From Silene latifolia (Eukaryota; Streptophyta; Magnoliopsida; Caryophyllales; Caryophyllaceae): a DNA stretch of 64,000 nucleotides. The first letter of the stretch is position 1. Each line of letters begins with the position of its first letter. Below, piece after piece: positions 34,963-45,384 of the stretch. The stretch is taken from contig NC_133537.1 of the NCBI RefSeq assembly GCF_048544455.1, positions 306,565,738 through 306,629,737 of the forward strand. The letters run 5' to 3'. The notes under the pieces were generated by a model. That model searched no databases and was not told the DNA's origin. It saw only the letters and a list, made by a program, of their open reading frames with translations. The position numbers and the translations under genes are program-made.

Positions 34963-36672
34963 GTGACTTTCTTCCTTTTTGCGCGTTTTAATAAAATACG
35001 GGATATGCTAAATCTTTTCTATATGCTTCAAAAGCAGAGGACGGTACTCCTTCTCTCCATTTTTCTTCATTTCCCAATCAAATCACCTCTGAAAACCTCT
35101 ATTAGCATCAAGGACAAAGTACCCACCAGAATTTTGACCCATTTTTTTGATGAGATGCTAAATGGAGGAATCTCCCAATGTTTATGCTAGCTTGGGGGAG
35201 GCTCGTTAGTCTAGTAAGTTTTCTTTGTTTTGCACTTTAGTTTATTTCTCGCAACCCATTAAATATGACCTCTTATCGTTCTTGTTTATGTGCTTTGAAC
35301 CATTTTTGTGGTTTAGTTGAGTAATTTAATTGTTGCCACATTGAGGACAATGTTATGTTTAGCTTGGGGGGAGATTACATTTGCACATTAGTTAGTTTGC
35401 ATTTAGTTAGTATAGATTTAGTGAGAATTTTTGAAAAATTTGTGTGAATTTTTCCTTCTAATTCTTTACTTGTCCTACTTATGCTCTCTTGTTTGTCCCA
35501 TTTTTGGCTTGATAACTCTTGATTCGCTACTTTTGACGGGATATAGCATGCATGGGGATGTCTTGACATAGTAGGTGGAAGATGGATTTTGGACCAAGTA
35601 AGCTTGATCTTGACTTTTGGCAAGCCACAAAATGGTAAGGTAGAGCCTTCTTTAGACCAATGCATCCATATCCGGTCTCTCTTAGGTGAGTGTAGGTCTC
35701 CTTATGTTGTGTGTTACATCAAAACGCACAAGTATGGTCTTTATTTCATCTCTTGTTAAGCATGCATTCATTTGTTAAAGCATTTTGGAGCCATTCACAT
35801 GATAAATTTAGCCTTTTTGACCCCTTCACAAAATTTATCCCTAGCTACATCATTGAAATTGCCTACCCTTGTTGAACTAGTAGCTTTGTTTGTCCTTGTT
35901 TGGGTGCTCAATTGGGATTTGTTTCAAAGTTTGGACAATCATGTGAGCTTGGTCTTAATGCTCAAGAAAGAAAAGAAGAAAAAGTGATGATGAATTGAAA
36001 TAGAAAAAATCAAGAAGGAAAAAAAAAAGTTGAGAAAAAGAAATGAAAAAAAAAAGCATGAAAGAAAATGAAAAAAAAGAAGTATGAATTAAAAAAGAAA
36101 AAAGAGAAGAAGAAGTTGATGTGAGAAATTCTCATACATTATTCATATATTTTAGAGAGTTTACTTATGATTAAATTGCAAATTGGGTTGTAATTGGGAT
36201 TGAGCACCTTTACATTTTGGTAGTTGCTAGCTTGACTTAGCTCCACATTACCATAACTCATTTGTTCCCCTTTCTTGCCCATGTTTATTTACCTTCTTCT
36301 TACCCTTGGCTTCTTTACATGCTTGCATTTGATTGTTTTGTCTTAGAGTTTTGAATTAATTACCATATTAGATTGCGTGCACACTCTCATGAGTCGAGGA
36401 TTGTTGAGTGATTAATCACAAAATGTCCTTTTACACAAAATTGAGTTATGAGTGGATCGTGAGAGTCCGAAAGTCAAAAGATCATGCAAGAACCGAAAAG
36501 TTTACTTGAAGTCATCCACGCTACGCCGCCATGTAAATCTCATCCATAATTTTGCTTATCCTTATGCCCATGTGTTTTCGGGATTTGAATCAATTGCTTG
36601 TTAGTTGCTTGGGATTTGCAATGTTGGGATGATCTTGCTTGAGGACAAGCAAGGACTTAGCTTGGGGGAGTT
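34963..36672 (+). other. 3' non-coding region with purine tract and polypurine tract
   Basis: The tract AGCTTGGGGGAG occurs at 35189-35200, 35361-35373 (with one extra G) and 36659-36670. The last abuts the 3' LTR and is the working polypurine tract. A GAAAAAA/AAGAAG purine-rich run spans about 35965-36120. GAGGACAA precedes the second and third tracts, as is usual in Athila. No coding region is recognised. Confidence 0.7.
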
Positions 36673-38049
36673 TGATAAGTGCATATTTTATACATTTTAA
36701 CCCCTCATATTAATTTGATTTTATATATCATTTAGCACTTATCAAAGTGTTTTTAAGCTAATATTGTGTTTCTAGTGCAATTGTGTGTTCAAGTGTGTTT
36801 TGTAGGAAAATGAGCTAAATGAGCTAAAGTACTATAAAATGTGCTAACACTAGAAGCAAGGCTAAGTATGAGAGCAAGATTGGACTAAGTGTTGGAAGTG
36901 CATGGATTTTGCAAGAAGAAAGTGTTGGATCAAAATGAAAATGCAAGCAAATTCAATATGCAAGTCAAGCCCAAATTCAAAGTCCAAATTATGGTAGAAA
37001 ATATTGGATGCTAAGAAAAGCTTTGGATGCTAATATCACATTTAACCATGTGATTAAAGAGGCATTAAGAATTTGCATGGGATTCCTTTTGGCAATTACT
37101 CAAGAATTGAAGAAAAATTAAGAGTGTGTTTAGGATGACATTTTGGGATTCCTCTACAAAGTTTACTCCCTTATTTCCTATATAAGAGATGTTAATCTCA
37201 CACACTACACACCATCTTTCTACACACTTTTACATAGAAATTCTCTCTAAATTTAGTAGTTAGTTTAGGTTAGCTCTTAGTTTAGATTTAATTTATGTTA
37301 TTTACATTTCCTATTTACATTACAAGTTATAAAACAATTTACATTTACAAGTTATTTATATTACAAGTATTGTTCTTTATTTCCATTTCCATTTCCAATA
37401 AGGTAATTTCTTATTTATATTTTTATTATGTTTTCCATTTTATTTATCATTAGTTTAATTTATATTTCCACCATGTTAGAGTAGTTGCATTTGTCTAAGG
37501 AGTAAGGGAAACCATGCATGACTAAGTAAATTGTAAATGTTAAAATGAGGCTAAGTTAAATTGATAAATTGTTTCTATCACATGTTTGCATCATCACGTT
37601 TAATCTATGTTTAAAGGCCTTATTCATTGATTAAGTTTGTTCATTCATTCTAAAAGTCGAGAGGCACGGAATTGAATTAAGACAAAGCATGTGTAGTAGG
37701 ACGACCTAGTCATGGACGAGAGTTTCTCTAGGACCCGGTCTATGGTTGACACTAATATCGTAAGGTGGGTGTCTTTAAGCCTAAACATTTATCGTAAAAT
37801 CAACTTCCTAACTTGACATGAGCATTTACATAATTAGCATGTGTGACCCGACCTCCCTAGACATTTCATTTATTATTGTTTTATCACTTCAACCCAAACC
37901 AATTCAAACATAATCGACCAAGGTAAAATTCAATCCATAACAATTAATTAATAACTCCCGTCTCCTTTGGGTTCGACCCCTAAGTACTACATTCATTTGT
38001 TGCCTAGGGTATAAATATTATTTTTGCATAGGTGTGCGATAGCCTATCA
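36673..38049 (+). repeat. 3' LTR of the Athila-like element
   Basis: 1,377 bp, the same ends as the 5' LTR, with eight substitutions and a 1-bp insertion relative to it. It is followed by the CCAGT target duplication. Confidence 0.92.
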
Positions 38050-38625
38050 CCAGTATAATACTAACAACTCCAGACTTAGCATATAATATCGATAGACCTT
38101 GAAACAACAATGAATAGGATGGTAAAAAAGAAGAAGCAACAATCACAACGACGACAACGGCGATGAAGAGGAATTTGGTGACAGAAACAAGGACAATTAC
38201 AAGACCTGTTGCTGCTCAATGGAAAGAGGCTTATATGAAATTCAATAAACAATAAAATGGTTTCCAACATCGGGCATGTTAAAACTTTACTCTCAAGAGT
38301 TACAATTTCTAATTGGTTTCTCTATAAGGGATTGAATAAAGACATTAAAAATTACTTGGGACGGCATTCAAATTATCTTAAATCACTTTGAGAGACAAGA
38401 AGATCAAGAATACGGAAATTGTATATTATATGAACAAAAAGAAAGGCGTCCAGCATTTTGGGTAAGTAATAGCTCACATAAAGAATAGAATAGGCCGCAC
38501 ATGGACCCGGGGACATTTCTAAGAATAGGAGAAAGTAGTTTTTGGGCAAGTAATAGCTCATATAAAGTAATCACTATTTATAATGTATAACCATATGTTC
38601 AAATTGAAATGCAAGGGAAACATAC

Positions 38626-38722
38626 CATCTTGCCAACACATCCACTGGCATTTTGTAACGATACTTGTGTCGGAATTCAGCAGCTTGCTGTCTTGCTTGT
38701 TGAACCAAGTTCCTAGATTCAG
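38626..38722 (-). pseudogene. PAA: Exon fragment of 20S proteasome subunit alpha type-6
   Basis: On the minus strand a 97-bp segment between AG (38723-38724) and GT (38624-38625) translates to AE-S-R-N-LVQQARQQAAEFR followed by KMPVDVLAR. This matches the region of plant PAA after helix 1 (usual form LVQQAR-x-EAAEFR...YEMPVD(I/V)LA(K/R)W). PAA forms the alpha ring of the 20S core in nucleus and cytosol. The exon phases fit the conserved gene structure, but I find no upstream or downstream PAA exon in the window, so this is an isolated fragment. It lies in the candidate Helitron on its strand. Confidence 0.72.
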
Positions 38723-41365
38723 CTGATAAGAAATGGCATATCAGTAACAGTAACGTTTCTCAAGCATTATAAAAATGATACAGAAAGTACATGTCCAATT
38801 GCTCAAGAGATATCAATCAATCCCAACTCAGACCAGCTTATAACATTGTTAACACCACTTTATCAGTTCAACATGTCGATCATAAAAATACTTCAACTAC
38901 AATAGCAGGTTATCATCTAAAATTTGACGCACTGCATCCACAGCAACATCAGTTCTCAAAACAAAAAAAAGACATGCTCGCTTCCCTATCGAGTATATCT
39001 CTTCTTTAACCACATAACTAAACTCTTTTAATTACAAAGAAACCCTAAAAGCTACACCCAACCAAGATTTCCCTAACACTACATTGATTTATAGATGGCC
39101 ACCTGCCGCCCTAAAAGACTACGCTAAGGAACCCCTAAACTCTGGTGTTAAAGTAGACACCACCATTTCCAGTATTGTAACAGGAGTCCCGACCAACAAC
39201 AGGCAAACAAAGCAGTGTAGATAATTCCCAAACAGACTAAGCCCTGAGCCCTGGAGCAGTCAATGGAATTGTCAATTCTAAGGCGACATCACACGTGTTT
39301 GGTCGCTTTGTGCAAGTGAGTCTAATCTGCAACGATGCGACCTTATGACTCAATTTAATGATGGCAGCAGCCGGATACTAATGAAAAGGAGAGGCTGAAA
39401 AAGTGCAGGTTCTTATTCCCCATCTCAAGGACTCTCATAGTCATCGCCCCTATTTAAAACAGCCACATATCCACAAATAAGCCTGCTATGGCAGTAGCAA
39501 ACAAAAAAGTAGTCAGATGTTTCCATGTTTGCTTCTAAAATCTCTGGAATTCAATAAAGGCGGTGGATTAGAAATGGGACATATTATTGTACAAGCTTAA
39601 TTGCGGCACCTACAATCATACAACTATGCTTGCTTACCTCAGCGTACCTATAAATGATATGAAACTCAGGCGTTGTATACGTCCCTCTGAGTAAGAAGGG
39701 TACTCCACCACTAATAGTGGGAGCCGCCAGCACTCAACACCCACAACACAGTACAGGTAAGAGCTTGTTAAAGGTAAACCCAACATCTGCATCGCAGTTA
39801 GTCAAACAGAATACCAGTTCCGCTGCAGCCGAAGATAACTGATTCCTGAAAAAAAAAATGTAAAGCCAAGAAACCCGTATCGACATAGTCTTGAAACTGT
39901 AATCAAAGTCTATCACACAATAAAAGTGGCGGCCATATTGAAAGCCGGCAACGCCGCTAGGCGCCCACAAAACACACCGGTATCTGGAAAGGGTAAGTTC
40001 CTGGAAATCTATGAAACCCAATTGAACAAAGCGCAGAAAATTCTCGAAAAGGTAGAAAAAAATAGACAGCAGAGTTTAAGGAAACAGACAGGTATTAGAC
40101 GATAACCCAATTACCACCGTTACCAACATCAAACCTCTGTCTGTGGACAATACACAATGCAGGAACTATAATGTTTGAGCCCTCACCTTATAGTTACATC
40201 TACACTCCTCTTTACCGCTCCTCATTAACAAAAAACGCAACACTAACAAATCAGGGGCCATTATCACTTTGTACTTCTAACCTCTACAGCCCACAACAAC
40301 TGCAGATACAACAAAGACAAACCACATCAATTAAGGAAGCGCAAAAAATCCGATGGTACCAAAATAACAATAGTAATTAGCACTCATATAACAGATTTAA
40401 TAGTAATAAGCAAAATATAGTCATAGAAAAGATAACACCAGAAGTAGTAATAGCAATAATAACACTACAAATGCCCAAACTAAACGATAAAAAAAATACC
40501 TTTGAAGACAAGTCTGTATCGAGCTCCTAAAGCCTATACGAAAAAAACTGGAAAATTCAGTACTAATAATAACATCAGATATAACAACAACAATAACATC
40601 AACATCGTCAATAACAACAACCACACTAACGCTTATAAGGAATGATAACACCATAAGTAGTAGTAGCAATAATAACAGTACGAATGCTTAAACTTATTGG
40701 CAAAAAAATGGTTCAGATCAAAAGATAATTAGAAACCATACCTTTGAAGACAAGGCTGTACCGAGAAAAAACGCCCAACCCTGAAGATTTTCAACGAGAA
40801 AGACAGCATTAACCAAAATACAGTGCATACCAACAACCCACTATGATCTCTCGAGTAATACAACTAAATCGACCCTTCAACCCTATAAGCATAGCCAACA
40901 ACAATAAATAGTCTGTTATATCGCTCACCTCTTAGGAGCTCAGGAGATTTAAGAGGATCATCCCCCAATTAAATGAGAGCCAAAACCTGTAGATATCCAG
41001 ACACAAAGACAGCAACACTAATCAGAAGATAAGTACAGCAACAAACCATTAAGATCTCTCCAAGAAAGTCACATTTGTAGACTCACATACCCCCAAAGAA
41101 ATATAACTAACACCGAAAGCAACGAGATTTCTTTAGAAAAAAAGCGTAAATTAAACAAATCAACAAATTTAGCAATGAACCACCTACCGGTCCACAAACC
41201 CTCAATTTGAGACAATCTCATCTCAATGAACCTAGGATAGATTAAAAGAAAATTATAGATGATGAAATTAAAACTAAGAAAGCTGCAAAATTGTTGATGA
41301 TAAAATCGAATAAAGATGAGACTGTCTCACAAAGTAAGGAACAAGGAATAAGGTAAGGGGGATAC
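38723..41365. other. Intron-like non-coding stretch with a local duplication
   Basis: AT-rich sequence without recognised exons. A unit of roughly 240 bp is tandemly duplicated at about 40421-40760 (AGATAACACCA, AGTAGTA, GCAATAATAACA, then CCTTTGAAGACAAG at both 40499 and 40740). Splice-like borders occur at several places (for example 40960-41000, minus strand) but the enclosed text is not open. Confidence 0.4.
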
Positions 41366-41446
41366 CTGAGAAGCCGCTGGTTTGTCGAATTGGAGTTGAA
41401 AGGGAACCATTCGGGTCGAATCATTCGTTGCAGTTGTCATAAAAAG
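41366..41446 (-). pseudogene. First coding exon of an APC4-like gene, fragment
   Basis: On the minus strand an ATG at 41438-41440 starts a 25-codon segment ending in CAG before GTATCC. It contains MVPFQLQFDKPAASQ, which I recognise as the N-terminal strand leading into the WD40 propeller of plant APC4, a scaffold subunit of the anaphase-promoting ubiquitin ligase. A TTTTGCAG acceptor lies six bases before the ATG, so there would be a 5' UTR intron. The following WD40 exon, expected to begin IKIAEWNPEKDLL, is not found, so the gene is truncated here. The match is short and from memory. Confidence 0.5.
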
Positions 41447-42420
41447 CTGCAAAATTTAGTCAACAAACAGGTTAGTAAGTGGAAGGAAATAACGGAAATG
41501 CAAAAAACAACGGAGAACCAAATCATTCTTTTTAAAGTGGAAGGAGACAACGGAGAAGCAGCTGCATGCAATCGAAATTGAAATCGAAACAAACACCAAA
41601 AACCTCAGGAATACAACGATCATTTTTAAAGATTATCTAATTCAACTACAACAATGCAGCCAAGTTCCTTACCTTTTAAAAAGAGGAAAAAAAAGAGTTG
41701 GCAAGACCAACAACCCCATTTTTCTATCTAGCTTCTCCTCTAATTCAACTACAACAACATAAATAATAAAAATTCGAATTAAACTGAACAAAGAACCAAT
41801 GGTACTAAAGAAGGGGAAATCAACAAACCATAATTTTTAAAGATTGCCTAATTCAACTACAACAATATAATTAACAATAAATCGGATCAAATTAAATTTA
41901 ATTGAACAAAAACAACAATGAAAATAATCAACAACGAAAAGCATCATAGAGGATGATAACTACCTATATGAATGCACAACAACTGTAGGGAAAAAAGAAA
42001 TCGTCTCAAAAATTAACCTGCTCAAAAATAAAGAAAAGTTGAATGAACATAGATTCATATTAGTCATATGACCCAGAAAACGAAGACTAAACTAACCCGT
42101 AAGAAGAAATTCGATAATGGCCCAGAAAAAAATAAGTAGTCGTCATCATCAGCAGCACCGATGGTGTGAGCGTTGATAGAGGATTAAAGTGAAGAATGAA
42201 GAATGACCGATGGTGGGTGAGAGTGAGATGAGTAGTGAGACGGGAATGGAGCTATGGAGTAAAAGGGGAGAGGACGGCTTTTTAGAGGGAGAAGTGATGA
42301 CCTAAATCTGTGGATGAGAGTATATAGCAGAGATGAAAGGTGGAGATTCAGTGTGGAAATCCAACGGCAGAGGGGGGTCTTGGGCATTACTATTCATCGC
42401 TACAATACCAGGAACTTCAT
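41447..42420 (-). promoter_or_regulatory. Putative promoter and 5' UTR of the APC4-like fragment
   Basis: Upstream of the ATG exon the minus strand becomes CT-rich (about 42190-42300), as plant 5' UTRs often are. A TATA box (CTATATACT, 42320-42328) precedes it. A possible 5' UTR intron donor (CGGGTTAGT) is near 42090. I see no coding sequence. If the TATA is real, transcription would start near 42290 and run leftward. Confidence 0.4.
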
Positions 42421-42861
42421 TCCTTTTAAGAGTTTAGGATTAGTTTTAGTTTTATTCCACAAAATTTGAATAAGGTGACTTATTCATTAGCAAAAAATGT
42501 TATGAGCTTGTAATGAAGTATTTTTTTTTCGGTTTAAATAAAAAGATATCATGTATTCATGTATTATACTCTTATCATGAAAGTCGGAAATGAAGGAGAA
42601 CAAATAATCAAATGTGAATCTGATGTCGAAGCAAGTTCTCCACCCATAAGCAAAGAATTGGAAATGTAATTATATCGTGTTTGATAACGCTTACATTTGT
42701 TATGTTAAACTTTATTAATTACCTCATGTTTACTTTTATTGCGGTTATTAAGTGTTAAATGTTGGTTGTTGTCTTATTTAATATAAATATTATGTTATTT
42801 TATCAAATATAATATTTGATGCTATGCGGAGTAAGACCCGTCTAATAACTAAAAAAACTAG
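42421..42861. other. AT-rich flank, no gene seen
   Basis: No coding sequence or RNA is recognised. The weak proposed 5' end of the candidate minus-strand Helitron lies at 42819. Confidence 0.35.
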
Positions 42862-43974
42862 AACCATTGTTATATTATATCGGTTCTTAAAATTAGAGTT
42901 TGTTGTTAAATGATGTGGCATAAAAAAAGGACAATGATAAATACAACCCTTAGCATAAGGGTTGTATTTAAGCATTTAATACCTTTCTAATTTGGTATTA
43001 ACTTAAAAATTATTGACTAAATTACACATAAACTAATATAATTAATACATGTTATAACAACTTATTTCCTCTTTTACTTTCTTAAATCATTTCCCTAAAA
43101 AAACTTAGGAAGAACGATGACTATTGTGATTATTTTAATAGACTGATCCTACCTTATTAGTCAGTTTGGAGAAGTATTCATATTGATTCAACAATGAATT
43201 ATGACTACCCATCCTAAATTTTTTTAGAAATATTTTATAATTTTTTTTTCAAATGTCTTATTTATTACGGTCCTCGAACATGAAACAATACCACAATTGA
43301 AAGGATGTAAGTAGTTTAGTTTATTTTAATACTTGAAATTTTACATTATAACGTGTATATTATACTATAATTTTTACCCTCACATTATTCGATTTATGCA
43401 AAAATAATAATATAAATAATCAACATGTTTATAAGTTTTATTCATATTTCAAAAGATACTACGTGAATAATGTACATAGAAAAACATAGACGAGTATCAC
43501 TTTAAATAAGAAATATTGAATTTAATTAAGAACACTAAATTAAATGCATTTTGTAATTGTCATTCTTTAATTCAAAAATCATGAAAAAGGCAAAAAAAAA
43601 GAATGTATATAGAAAAACATAGATGAGTATCACTTTAAATAATAAATATTAAATTTAATAAGAACAATTAACTAAATGCATTTTGTAATTCTCATTCTTT
43701 AATTCAAAAAATCATGAAAAGGCCAAAAAAATACTAAAAAGTTAAAAATGCGGTGAGCGTGGATCGAACACGTGACCTTCAAATCTTCAGTCTGACGCTC
43801 CCCAACTAAGCTATCCCCGCAATGCTTTATATAATCAATACTTTACTTATATATTGAGTATTTACTGTCTTAGGAACCTTATGGTGTTTTATGATGAGAA
43901 ATTCTCCCATATTGCTTGTTCTAGCATGTAATCCTTTGTCTCTGGTATTACCATACGGGCCTCGCTAACTCTGG
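42862..43974. repeat. Duplicated segment, copy A2
   Basis: Direct repeat of 24286-26630 without the MULE. It keeps the 125-bp internal tandem duplication (about 43455-43720) and a damaged tRNA-Phe. It ends where the LARD-B LTR begins. It has many small differences from A1, so the duplication is old. Confidence 0.85.
43749..43820 (-). pseudogene. tRNA-Phe (GAA) pseudogene
   Basis: Read on the minus strand it keeps the GAA anticodon loop and T-loop but is one base short in the D-arm (GTTGGGGAGCG instead of GTTGGGAGAGCG). The A box has TAGCTTAG for TAGCTCAG, and the anticodon and T stems carry changes. Folding of the D-arm is lost. It is the paralogue of the intact gene at 26396-26468. Confidence 0.85.
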
Positions 43975-44194
43975 TGTAACACCCTCTTCTTACCCGGCTA
44001 AGGTAATGAGTAGATGTTTCCATCTCGGTTTTTAAGAGGCAGTGTTTCAAAACTCGAATTAAAGAACAACTTAAATAAATAACAAGTTTAGTGATTTACA
44101 AATGATTAAATGATTAATAAATGTAAACTATAACATATACAACTCGATTATCTAAGTCATCTAACTAGATAGCTCAACTCCATGTCCAAATCCT

Positions 44195-44315
44195 GTCCCG
44201 TCTCCCGCATGACATCAAACTAACATGTACTTAACCTGCTCCCCATATGATATTTCCGATCATATGGGGAGCAGGTTAAGTACATGTTGTATTTGGTGTC
44301 ATGCGGGAGACGGAC
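44195..44315. repeat. Long near-perfect hairpin in the LARD-B LTR
   Basis: Two 57-nt arms (44195-44251 and 44259-44315) are separated by a 7-nt loop ATTTCCG. The inner 30 bp pair perfectly, then about 10 bp are imperfect, then 15 bp pair perfectly. A transcript from either strand would fold into a stable stem. Confidence 0.9.
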
Positions 44316-44510
44316 GAGCTTCAGACACGGAGTCGAGTCGGCATGAGTTAGTCTTCTTTAGAGGGTCGTAGTAGTATGACTTGTAATGATTTATTTTATT
44401 TTATTTTATTTTTGGTGAAATGTAAGAAATTCATTAAAGCACAAACGAGCTATTACAAGCTATACCGTTTTTAAGACAAAACCATTTACTAAATAATCCA
44501 GACAATGGAT

Positions 44511-44933
44511 TTACATACTCAATCTAACTAAATAAAACCATGTTACATCCCTAGTACATAGTCCTTGGCTGTATTTAGCAGACAATCTGCACTTCACCTC
44601 CTTCCTTATCTGATCACGAACAAGTTCTGGTCTCAGCAATGCAACATCAACTCGAGCTTTGTTTCGTTGCATCCAAACATGGTACAAGGTTGCCAAAACC
44701 ACACACATCATAAAATTTTTCTGCAAAGAGGAAGCCTGCCATCCTTCAATCCAAATGAACAAATTTGAATCAGGCAATACTACATGACACAGACCTGCTA
44801 TATCATTCAGTATCCTCATGCTGTATTCACACTTCAAAAAAAGATGAGAATTACTCTCATCCTCCATTCCACAAAGTGAACATGTAGTATCAGTAGAGAT
44901 GCCCAATGCATACAATTTATCCTTCAATTTCAA
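44511..44933 (-). pseudogene. LINE zf-RVT domain remnant
   Basis: About 140 codons with the zinc-binding pattern C-x2-C...H-x3-C (CSLCGMEDESNSHLFLKC), as found after reverse transcriptase in plant LINEs, then a Trp-rich stretch WQASSLQKNF and RNK. It is separated from the upstream linker by a stop or frame change near 44940. Confidence 0.75.
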
Positions 44934-44963
44934 TGCTTCACGAGCTATCAGCCAGCCAATAAA

Positions 44964-45254
44964 CTAGTGTTTAGGAATACACCAACTGCACCAGAGATAT
45001 TTATGCCACTGCACCTCCTGAAATTTCAATCTAACTAGGTCATACCCACTGCTGACAGAATAGCCTTTTGCATTCAACGTCCACTGACCATTAGTATACC
45101 CAAGAGCAAGCTTATTCTTAATCCTGCAGATAACTTTCCACCCCCAGCTAACATCACCACTAGGGGTATAATCAGTCCAAGTTGTTCCTTTTAAATAAAC
45201 TTGATGAACCCATTTAACCCAGAGCCTATCAGGGCAAGAGTAAATCATCCACAC
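44964..45254 (-). pseudogene. LINE linker remnant between reverse transcriptase and zf-RVT
   Basis: Ninety-six codons with VKWVHQVYLKG near the start and SSGYDLVR near the end, the conserved spacing between the thumb of the reverse transcriptase and zf-RVT. Frame breaks on both sides show it is dead. Confidence 0.65.
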
Positions 45255-45384
45255 AAGCGTTCCAATGTTCTAGGACAGGTTGTCCCTGATCCCCAGCCCC
45301 CCTTCATTTTTTGGTACACAGACCTTTTCCCAACTCACCTGAGGCACCCTGATGTAATCCACACTCTCATCCCATAAATAATTC

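Larger units (their letters stand above)
32075..38049 (+). mobile_element. Young non-autonomous Athila-like LTR retrotransposon, 5,975 bp
   Basis: The element has two nearly identical LTRs, an Athila-type primer site, one reading frame and a polypurine tract. It is flanked by a perfect 5-bp duplication CCAGT (32070-32074 and 38050-38054). My base-by-base comparison of the LTRs gives eight substitutions and one 1-bp indel in about 1,376 bp, so the insertion is recent. There is no protease, reverse transcriptase or integrase; it would depend on an autonomous Athila for movement. A solo LTR of the family is at 4411-5803. Confidence 0.92.
27040..42819 (-). mobile_element. Candidate gene-fragment-carrying Helitron (tentative)
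   Basis: The 3' terminus is convincing. On the minus strand a GC hairpin (CCGCGCCCGGGAGGGCGCGG, 27052-27071) is followed by GCAACAACTAG at 27040-27050, then T. It resembles the end at 24285. The proposed 5' end, minus-strand TCAAATATTATATTTGA starting at 42819 and preceded by A, is weak. Both exon fragments I recognise inside (proteasome alpha-6, APC4-like) lie on the same strand as the element, as is common for Helitron capture. There is no Rep/helicase gene. A 6-kb Athila-like element is a later insertion. Alternatively this is just host DNA with old gene fragments. Confidence 0.35.

Noticed and set aside
40421-40669. Val/Leu/Ile-rich minus-strand frame resembling a membrane protein
   Set aside because: It translates AAC/AAT/AGT trinucleotide-like microsatellite text; no real membrane protein features.
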